Assembly (NCBI RefSeq): GCF_002951615.1
Contig: NZ_CP019062.1
Coordinates: forward strand, 1,426,001 to 1,490,000
Length of the DNA stretch: 64,000 bases
Direction of reading: 5' to 3'
DNA from: Rahnella sikkimica
Lineage (GTDB): Bacteria > Pseudomonadota > Gammaproteobacteria > Enterobacterales > Enterobacteriaceae
Below the pieces are notes generated by a model. The model worked only from the letters and a program-made list of their open reading frames with translations, was not told the origin of the DNA and searched no databases. The translations under genes and the position numbers were made by a program. Position 1 is the first letter of the stretch; each line of letters begins with the position of its first letter. This document shows, piece after piece, positions 56,541 to 64,000 of this stretch.

Positions 56541-57300
56541 TCACCTCCGCCTTCTGCGCCACCTGCGGCCTTTGTTGCGGACGTTTCGGGCCCAATACCG
56601 TCATCAGCCCGCCAAGGATCATCCCCAGCGCCAGATACAGCAACGTGCCGACCGCAAAACCTTCAAAGGCGTGCGCGTTGTAACTTTCAATCTGACTGAC
56701 CTGATACGTCAGCTCGGAAAATCCGATGCCGGTCGCCAGCGAGGAAAGCTTCATCAGGTTGAGATACTGCCCGGTGATCGGCTGCCACGCGTTGGTCAGC
56801 GCCTGCGGTAACAGGATCGAAAGCAGCAGCGTTTTGCGGCTGAAACCCTGCGAAATCGCGGCTTCGGTCTGGCCTTTCGGCACCGAATTCAGCCCCGCCT
56901 GCACTTCTTCCACCAAAAATGCGGCGGTGAATAATCCCAGCCCCCACGCGGCGCATAAAAACTCCGGTGTAAGCCACGCGATATTGCCGGGAAAAACCGC
57001 CCACGCGTGGGTATCGCCGATGTAAAAACGCCAGCTTTGCGGCAGCGCGCCGTACGCGGCGAAATACCAGAAAAGCAGCTGAACCAGCAGCGGCGTGTTG
57101 CGGAAAACCGACACAAACGCCGCTACCGCGCCGTGCGCCAGATGCGATTGACTCAGGCGCAGCGCGATCAGTAACACCACCAGAAGCGTCGCCAGCACAC
57201 TGCCCGCAATACTGACGTAAAGCGTGGTGAGAAAGCCGGAGATAATCCACTGCAAAGGCTGGCCGGTAAGCACGCCAGCCCAGTCGGGATGCCAGATCAT
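56527..57300 (-). CDS. Polar amino-acid ABC permease (HisQ type), proximal
   Basis: The 257-residue permease shows [17 protein letters not shown] and the docking loop [20 protein letters not shown], followed by [12 protein letters not shown]. It pairs with the next gene as a heterodimer. It overlaps the ATPase gene by 4 bp. Confidence 0.9.
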   Translation of the reverse strand: MIWHPDWAGVLTGQPLQWIISGFLTTLYVSIAGSVLATLLVVLLIALRLSQSHLAHGAVAAFVSVFRNTPLLVQLLFWYFAAYGALPQSWRFYIGDTHAWAVFPGNIAWLTPEFLCAAWGLGLFTAAFLVEEVQAGLNSVPKGQTEAAISQGFSRKTLLLSILLPQALTNAWQPITGQYLNLMKLSSLATGIGFSELTYQVSQIESYNAHAFEGFAVGTLLYLALGMILGGLMTVLGPKRPQQRPQVAQKAEVNDGV

Positions 57301-58133
57301 TGCCCCGCTCCTGTTTCAGGATGCAGCGGGAACAACACTTTTTGCAGAAAACGCTGCGCACGCGGATGCTGCGGCCGCAGGAAGAAATCCTCCGGTTCCG
57401 CCTGTTCCAGAATCTCGCCGCCGTCCATAAAGATCACCCGGTCGGCAATTTCACGGGCGAAACTCATTTCATGGGTCACAACAATCATCGTGATGCCGCT
57501 TTTCGCCAGTTCCTGCATGACAAGAAGCACTTCGCCGATCATTTCCGGATCCAGCGCCGACGTCGGTTCATCGAACAAAATGATGTCCGGATCCGTCACC
57601 AGCGCCCGGGCGATCGCCACGCGCTGCTGCTGGCCGCCGGAAAGTTGCTCGGGATAATGCTGCGCTTTATCCTGCAAACCAACGCGGGTCAGGAGCGCCA
57701 GCGCCTTCCCGCGTGCATCACTTTTCTTCCAGCCGTGGACTTTAATCAGCGCGAGGCTGACGTTGTCCTGCGCGGTCAGATGGGCGTACAGGTTGAATTG
57801 CTGAAACACAAAACCGATGTGCGTACGTAACTCGCGTAGCGCCGATCCGTTCAGGCCGCGCGTCGGTTTGTTGTGAATGAGAATTTCGCCATCAGTGACG
57901 GTTTCCAGCTGATTAATCAGGCGGATGAGCGTGGATTTCCCCGAGCCGGACGGCCCGCAGACCGCCACCACATCGCCGCTGGCGACGCTCAGATCGACAT
58001 TACGGATCACCAGGTGATGACCGAAAGATTTACTGACCTGACGAAACTCAACCGCCGTGGTTTTAGCGGCGTTTGAATGTGAAAAAACCGCAGACGTCGC
58101 TGCGGTTGATAAGGTGTCTTGCTGCATGTGCAT
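57297..58133 (-). CDS. Polar amino-acid ABC ATPase (GlnQ/HisP type)
   Basis: The 278-residue ATPase has Walker [13 protein letters not shown], the family Q-loop [17 protein letters not shown], signature [15 protein letters not shown], Walker [15 protein letters not shown], and [15 protein letters not shown]. The first 25 residues are a non-conserved tail; a later start is possible but no better ribosome site was seen. It follows the binding-protein gene after 18 bp. Confidence 0.92.
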   Translation of the reverse strand: MHMQQDTLSTAATSAVFSHSNAAKTTAVEFRQVSKSFGHHLVIRNVDLSVASGDVVAVCGPSGSGKSTLIRLINQLETVTDGEILIHNKPTRGLNGSALRELRTHIGFVFQQFNLYAHLTAQDNVSLALIKVHGWKKSDARGKALALLTRVGLQDKAQHYPEQLSGGQQQRVAIARALVTDPDIILFDEPTSALDPEMIGEVLLVMQELAKSGITMIVVTHEMSFAREIADRVIFMDGGEILEQAEPEDFFLRPQHPRAQRFLQKVLFPLHPETGAGQ

Positions 58134-58151
58134 TACCTTGCATAAAGCGGA

Positions 58152-58994
58152 TTATTTGGCTTCAATCTTGAACAGACGTGGCTGCGGAGATTTTGTCTGC
58201 GGGCCAAACCAGACGTTATAAATGCTCACCGCCTGACCGTTTTTCTCCAGATTCAGCAGTTCGTCATTCACCACTTTCAGCAGGCTGGTTTCGCCTTTTT
58301 TGACGCCAACGCCAATCTCTTCTTTGCTCAGCAATTCAGGCAAGACTTTGTATTTTGCCTTGTCCGGCGCGCCATCCAGCAAACCGGCCAGAATGGTGCT
58401 GTCCTGCGTAATCGCCTGCACGTTGCCGTTACGCAGCGCAGAAAGCGCCAGCGGAATATCGTCGTAAGACAACACGCGCGATTGCGGGAAGCGGTTATGC
58501 AATTCCTGCTCGCCGGTGGTGCCTTTCACCGCGCCGATACGCGCCGTGGCGTAGGCGTCGAGTTTATCCGGTGAACTGGCCGGCACCAGGAACTGCTGAC
58601 CGGTCACGAAATAAGGGAGGGAGAAATCGACCACTTTCGCGCGTTCCGGCGTGATGGTGATATCCGCCACAATCAGATCGGCTTTGCCAGACTGCAATAA
58701 CGGAATACGGTTCGCCGGATTCGTCGGCACCAGTTGCAGCTTCACGCCCAGCGTTTTCGCCAGCGCTTTCGCAAAATCAACGTCATAACCGACGATATCG
58801 TGCGTTTTGGCATCCACAGAACCGAACGGGGGATTGGAATCAAACGTGGCTACTTTCACCACGCCGGCTTTCTTGATATCAGCCAGCTGATCCGCATGGG
58901 CTGCAAACGTTGAGACTGCGCTGAGCGCCAGAAACAGACCGGCGGAAACAACGCTTTTATTGAATTTATTTTTGATTACTGATGTAGCAGCCAT
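58152..58994 (-). CDS. Polar amino-acid periplasmic binding protein (family 3)
   Basis: The 280-residue receptor has a signal peptide (KSVVSAGLFLALSAVSTFAA, cleavage near AHA-DQL). SBP family 3 blocks include GVVKVATFDSNPPFGSVDA, IVGYDVDFAKALAKTLGVK and GKADLIVADITITPERAKVV. It captures an amino acid, possibly cystine or another sulfur amino acid given the neighbours. It is the first gene of its operon; AAGGAAAA precedes the start. Confidence 0.9.
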   Translation of the reverse strand: MAATSVIKNKFNKSVVSAGLFLALSAVSTFAAHADQLADIKKAGVVKVATFDSNPPFGSVDAKTHDIVGYDVDFAKALAKTLGVKLQLVPTNPANRIPLLQSGKADLIVADITITPERAKVVDFSLPYFVTGQQFLVPASSPDKLDAYATARIGAVKGTTGEQELHNRFPQSRVLSYDDIPLALSALRNGNVQAITQDSTILAGLLDGAPDKAKYKVLPELLSKEEIGVGVKKGETSLLKVVNDELLNLEKNGQAVSIYNVWFGPQTKSPQPRLFKIEAK

Positions 58995-59186
58995 AGTTTT
59001 TCCTTATAAGTCATCTTAAGAGGGCTCGCGCCCTAAATTTTTAATCTGGCAGGTAAATAACATTTTTGTTTTGTAGGTCAGAGAATTGCATATAGGAACG
59101 GGCGGCTGCCACTAACAAAAAAGGATATCGATGGATGATTTATGCATAAGGGTTGGATCTGGATGGCAAGATGCGGGGACGCATTT

Positions 59187-59433
59187 CTGTTCAAAGCCTG
59201 GGCTTGCCGCCCAAACTGGCCCAGAGGCTATGTCATTCGGAAGGCTGGGGTTTTTGCTCCTTCCCCTTGGCAAGGGGAAGGCTGGGATGGGGTTCGAAAT
59301 GGCGACTTTGAAGGTGAGTTGTCTGCTAAACCCCCTCCCGGCCTCCCCCTTCGCAGGGGGAGGAGCACAACAGCCGCTTGCAAAAGCTTGCTGAGTGAGT
59401 GTGGAGCGAAGGCCAGTTTGGTTGGCCACAAAC
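59187..59433. repeat. Palindromic repeat R7, degenerate
   Basis: Remnants appear in order: AAGCCTGGGCTTGCCGCCCA, the CT-rich centre (CTCCTTCCCCTTGGCAAGGG and CTAAACCCCCTCCCGGCCTC), AAAGCTTGCTGAGTGAG, and GGCCAGTTTGGTTGGCC. The arms are mostly lost, but order and orientation of the pieces match R1 and R6. Short frames reading through it are not genes. The 58995-59186 stretch before it holds the leader of the 58152-58994 gene and nothing else recognised. Confidence 0.7.
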
Positions 59434-59484
59434 CAAAAAAAAAGCGTCCTGTTAGCGCTCAGCAACCTGAACGCTAACGGACGC
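59434..59484 (-). terminator. Strong minus-strand terminator
   Basis: Read on the minus strand, GCGTCCGTTAGCG and CGCTAACAGGACGC form a 13-bp stem with one bulged base, followed by ten T. It is 217 bp past the ascB stop, too far for a simple operon terminator unless ascFB has a long 3' untranslated region. Confidence 0.88.
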
Positions 59485-59592
59485 CTTCATCCGTAATCTC
59501 TTTGTACTGACGTATTTCATTCATGTCATGAAAATTAATGCAGCTTGTATGCCAGTTTTACTGTCTCAATAAATTCAACACGTTAGCCAGAA
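59434..59592 (-). ncRNA. Candidate small RNA or 3'-UTR-derived RNA
   Basis: A minus-10-like TATAAA is read on the minus strand at 59604-59599, with only a weak minus-35. A transcript from about 59592 would end at the strong terminator after about 158 nt. It contains AAAGAGATTACGG then ATG and a 12-codon frame ending inside the terminator stem, which could be a tiny leader peptide. There is no homology that I recognise; it may equally be the tail of the asc transcript. Confidence 0.3.
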
Positions 59593-59700
59593 GAGGTTTT
59601 TATACTGGTGATTTTTTGCACCGAAACAGCCCGTAATGCCCTGCCGGAAGGCAATGAATCTGGCGGGTACGGTGTGACAGGACATCCCGGCCTTTGCACA

Positions 59701-61134
<1,434 letters not shown>

Positions 61135-61145
61135 TTACTTCTCCT

Positions 61146-62624
61146 TTAATGTGAACGCGCTGCGTTGGGTGCCACCGGCAACGGCGCAGGCGTTGTGATC
61201 TCTGCCGTTTTGCCCTCTTCCGGCGCGACGGTTTCCACGGGAATATCTTCAAATCCGAGTAACAGGGTGATGACAAACGAGAGCACCACCGCGAGGATCA
61301 TGACGCCCGCCACCCAGACTATGGTCATCGGGTTGGACGGGTCGAAGAACTGGACGCTGGTAAACAACCCCGGCGACGCCATCGAGTGGCTGGCGAGGCC
61401 GCCTAAACCGGCCACGCCGCCGCAGATAAAACCACTGATCAGGCAGGCGATGAGCGGACGTTTAAGGCGCAGCGCCACGCCGTAAAGCGCAGGTTCTGAA
61501 ATCCCGGCCACAATCGCGGAAGCCGCCGCCGCCAGCGCGGTCTGGCGCAGTTCCGGGTTTTTCGTCCGCCACGCCACCGCCAGCGATGAACCGCCCAGCG
61601 ACAGGTTTGCGCCGATTTCTGACGGCATCACCATGCCTTCTTTTCCGGTTTCCGCGATGGTCTGAATGATGGTTGGGGTGAACACGCGGTGCATCCCGGT
61701 CATCACCAGCAGCGGCCAGGCCGCGCCCATAATTGCCACCGACAGCCAGCCGAGATAGCTGTGAACGGTGTACACCACGGCGGAAATCCCGGTGCCAATC
61801 CAGATACCCAGCGGCCCGATCAGCACGATGGCGATCGGTGCGGCAATCAGCATGATCAGCATCGGCTTCAGGAAGTTTTTGGTGACGACCGGCGTAATGC
61901 GATCCACCCATTTTTCGATGTAGGACAGCAGCCACGTCATGCACAGCGCGGGGATCACGGTGTAGGTGTATTTCACCGCCGTGACGGAAATGCCGATGAA
62001 CTCGACTTTTTGCCCCTGCGCGGCTTTCGCCATCAGGTCGATAAACGCCGGATGCACCAGGATCCCGGCAATCGCAATCGCCAGCGACATGTTGGTTTTG
62101 AATTTCACCGCTGCCGACGCGGCCACCATCACCGGCAGGAAGAAGAATGCGCCGTCGCCGATGGTGTTGAGGATCACCAGCGTCGATGCACCCTTTTCAA
62201 ACACGCCGGTCATATCCAGGATCATCGCCAGCAGTTTGACCATCGAACCGCCAATAATCGCCGGGATCAGCGGCGACATGGTGCCAATCAGCGCATCCAG
62301 AATGCCTGCGCCAATCCGTTTGAGCGTAATTTTGTTTTTAGCGGGGGTATCACCGCTGGCCGCCGCAAAGCCTTCCGGCAGCAGTTTCAGCACTTCGGCG
62401 TAAGCCTGCGACACGTTATTGCCGATGATCACCTGACACTGTTTTTCATTGCGCACCACGCCCATCACGCCGGTGATGGATTTCAGCGTCGCGGCGTCCA
62501 CGACGGATTCGTCGTTCAGCACGAAGCGCAGGCGCGTCATGCAATGCGTGACTGCCACCACGTTGCCCGCGCCGCCGATGGCGTCGACAATTGACCTGGA
62601 AATTGCTGCAAAATTCTTAGCCAT
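61146..62624 (-). CDS. ascF: PTS beta-glucoside EIIBC component AscF
   Basis: AscF imports and phosphorylates aryl-beta-glucosides. The 492-residue protein has an N-terminal EIIB domain with the phospho-cysteine in THCMTRLRFVL, then an EIIC domain with about ten spans (GTMSPLIPAIIGGSMVKLLA; PSEIGANLSLGGSSLAVAW). No EIIA domain is fused, so EIIA-Glc must serve. The start at 62624 agrees with E. coli (MAKN); the frame is open to 62732 without homology. Confidence 0.96.
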   Translation of the reverse strand: MAKNFAAISRSIVDAIGGAGNVVAVTHCMTRLRFVLNDESVVDAATLKSITGVMGVVRNEKQCQVIIGNNVSQAYAEVLKLLPEGFAAASGDTPAKNKITLKRIGAGILDALIGTMSPLIPAIIGGSMVKLLAMILDMTGVFEKGASTLVILNTIGDGAFFFLPVMVAASAAVKFKTNMSLAIAIAGILVHPAFIDLMAKAAQGQKVEFIGISVTAVKYTYTVIPALCMTWLLSYIEKWVDRITPVVTKNFLKPMLIMLIAAPIAIVLIGPLGIWIGTGISAVVYTVHSYLGWLSVAIMGAAWPLLVMTGMHRVFTPTIIQTIAETGKEGMVMPSEIGANLSLGGSSLAVAWRTKNPELRQTALAAAASAIVAGISEPALYGVALRLKRPLIACLISGFICGGVAGLGGLASHSMASPGLFTSVQFFDPSNPMTIVWVAGVMILAVVLSFVITLLLGFEDIPVETVAPEEGKTAEITTPAPLPVAPNAARSH

Positions 62625-62717
62625 GAGTGATAACTCTCTCGGATTCATAGGGTTATGAATAATATTTTTCCGGGAAGCCATTTTTATGAAACGTAACGGG
62701 CTTTTTCCGAAACAGTA

Positions 62718-62731
62718 GGTAACCGGTTTCA
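62718..62731. promoter_or_regulatory. Candidate AscG operator
   Basis: GGTAACCGGTTTCA matches the palindrome TGAAACCGGTTTCA at 12 of 14, the operator type bound by AscG and related LacI repressors. It lies 94 bp upstream of ascF in the divergent ascF/ascG gap. Confidence 0.6.
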
Positions 62732-62791
62732 CACGAGAATGTGCAGTTCTCTTTCTGACTTCAACAGAAATTGATAACGCTGTTTCATTTT

Positions 62792-62807
62792 TGTGATGAC
62801 GATCTCC
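62792..62807. promoter_or_regulatory. Candidate CRP site in asc control region
   Basis: TGTGATGACGATCTCC has a perfect TGTGA half and a 3-of-5 second half around a 6-base spacer. The asc operon of E. coli is catabolite-controlled, so the site is plausible but weak. Confidence 0.4.
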
Positions 62808-62883
62808 CTGCGCAGTGAAATCCTCTCAACTCGCGTGGAATGTGTAGAATGACGAATAATTTTTCTCATCCGGAAGGTGCCTG

Positions 62884-63906
62884 ATGTCGACAATGCAGGA
62901 AGTGGCAGCCAAAGCGGGCGTCTCGAAAGCCACGGTTTCCCGTGTGCTTTCCGGCAAAGGTTATGTGAGCCAGGAAACCAAAGATCAGGTCTTCAAAGCC
63001 ATTGAGGAAGCGGGATACCGGCCCAATTTGCTGGCGAGAAATCTGGCGACCAGCAAGTCGATGTGCATCGGGCTGGTGGTGACGAATACGTTATATAACG
63101 GGCATTATTTCAGCGAGCTGATTTCACAGGCCGCGAAAAAACTCGACGCTAACGGACGCCAGCTGATTCTGGTCGATGGCAAACACAGCGCCGAAGAAGA
63201 ACAGGACGCCATTCAGTTTCTGCACGATTTACGCTGTGACGGCATTATTATTTACCCGCGTTTTTTATCGGTCGATGAAATGGATTTGCTGATCGACAAA
63301 TATAAAAAGCCGGTGATGGTCGTGAACCGCAAATTACGCAAACACCAGAGTCACTGTATTTATTGTGACCACAAAGGGTCGAGTTTTAACGCCACGCAGG
63401 CGCTTATTGAACGCGGGCATCGGGATATTGCGTTTATTACCGGTTCTATGGATTCCCCGACTGCGATTGAGCGCCTTTCCGGTTACCGCGACGCGCTGAC
63501 GGCCTCAGGAATACCGGTGAAAGAATCGCTGATCGTGCCGGGAAAATGGTCACCGGCCAGTGGTGCCGCGGCCGTTGAAACGCTGCTGGCGTCCGGTCAA
63601 CCGTTCAGCGCCCTGCTTGCCAGTAACGATGAAATGGCGATCGGCGCGATGAAACAGCTCAACACCGCCGGAATTGGCGTGCCTGCGCAGGTTTCGGTGA
63701 TCGGGTTTGATAATATTCCGACAGCGCCGTTTCTTATTCCGGCGCTGTCGAGCGTGAAAGATCCGGTCAGCGATATGATCAGTGAAGTGATTAATCAGAT
63801 TATCGCCATGCTCGATGGCGGTTATTTGTCCGAACAGAATCACTTCTCTTCTGACCTTATTCTTCGTGATTCTGTCATCGACGGCCCTTATAAAACTCGC
63901 CAATAA
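62884..63906 (+). CDS. ascG: LacI-family repressor AscG
   Basis: The 340-residue repressor is divergent from ascFB. The N-terminal helix-turn-helix and hinge (TMQEVAAKAGVSKATVSRVL ... GYRPNLLARNLATSKS) and the ribose-binding-like effector domain agree with E. coli AscG (336). It represses ascFB and probably itself through the palindrome in the shared gap. CGGAAGG lies before the start. Confidence 0.95.
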   Translation: MSTMQEVAAKAGVSKATVSRVLSGKGYVSQETKDQVFKAIEEAGYRPNLLARNLATSKSMCIGLVVTNTLYNGHYFSELISQAAKKLDANGRQLILVDGKHSAEEEQDAIQFLHDLRCDGIIIYPRFLSVDEMDLLIDKYKKPVMVVNRKLRKHQSHCIYCDHKGSSFNATQALIERGHRDIAFITGSMDSPTAIERLSGYRDALTASGIPVKESLIVPGKWSPASGAAAVETLLASGQPFSALLASNDEMAIGAMKQLNTAGIGVPAQVSVIGFDNIPTAPFLIPALSSVKDPVSDMISEVINQIIAMLDGGYLSEQNHFSSDLILRDSVIDGPYKTRQ

Positions 63907-63956
63907 TTCCCGGTAATACACCGGCACGCGGTTGCCCCGGAACCAAAACTTTACAG

Positions 63957-63980
63957 GCCGCATTAATTTGCGGCTTTTTT
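63957..63980 (+). terminator. Rho-independent terminator of ascG
   Basis: GCCGCA (63957-63962), loop TTAATT, TGCGGC (63969-63974), then six T, about 50 bp past the ascG stop. Nothing else is seen to the window end. Confidence 0.9.
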
Positions 63981-64000
63981 ATTTACCTGAACAGATTGAA

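Overview
The window reads as chromosomal DNA of an Enterobacterales member. Proteins and gene order closely follow Escherichia coli blocks (bioD2-mlc-ynfL-ynfM, ydgK-rsxABCDGE-nth, rcnA/rcnR, narK/narXL, ascG/ascFB), while spacing, accessory cassettes and the large intergenic repeats suggest a Yersiniaceae-type genome such as Rahnella or a relative. That assignment is inference. No rRNA, tRNA, CRISPR array or prophage was recognised.

Layout: (1) 1-3815, arabinose: 5' end of araF divergent from araBA. (2) 3854-5970, a long palindromic repeat (R1) split by an intact IS4-type element with an 11-bp target duplication. (3) 6071-9633, an ABC importer (ATPase, binding protein, fused permease) behind a candidate Pho box. 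(4) 9630-15990, a DHA2 exporter, bioD2, mlc, ynfL and ynfM. (5) 16003-25102, a cassette bounded by two inverted copies of the repeat (R2, R3). It holds a sugar-type (CUT1) ABC importer, a C-S-lyase-type PLP enzyme, a GntR regulator, and a Fur-box-controlled FAD monooxygenase. (6) 25252-33518, dcuC, an ERIC element, ydgK, the rsx electron-transport operon and nth. (7) 33545-42076, repeat R4 with a hexanucleotide array, a DUF2501 gene, a LysR regulator, a DUF883 gene, nickel/cobalt efflux (rcnA/rcnR) and nitrate transport and sensing (narK, narXL). (8) 42133-45240, an insertion-sequence graveyard: a Tn5-like end, an IS3-type element split by an intact IS30-type element, and damaged repeat R5. 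(9) 45344-58994, an apparent organosulfur or S-substituted amino-acid utilisation island: three luciferase-like flavin monooxygenases, a GNAT acetyltransferase, a peptide-type ABC importer and a polar-amino-acid ABC importer, with repeat R6 inside. (10) 59187-64000, degenerate repeat R7, a strong minus-strand terminator, and the ascFB/ascG beta-glucoside system.

The most unusual signal is the repeat family R1-R7. Each full copy is about 600-800 bp, made of two inverted arms around a spacer. Every arm carries a hairpin at the same place whose stem sequence differs between copies while pairing is kept, which is the mark of selection on structure. Copies lie only beside gene 3' ends, and their edges carry short tandem repeats. 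I do not recognise this family from established repeat classes.
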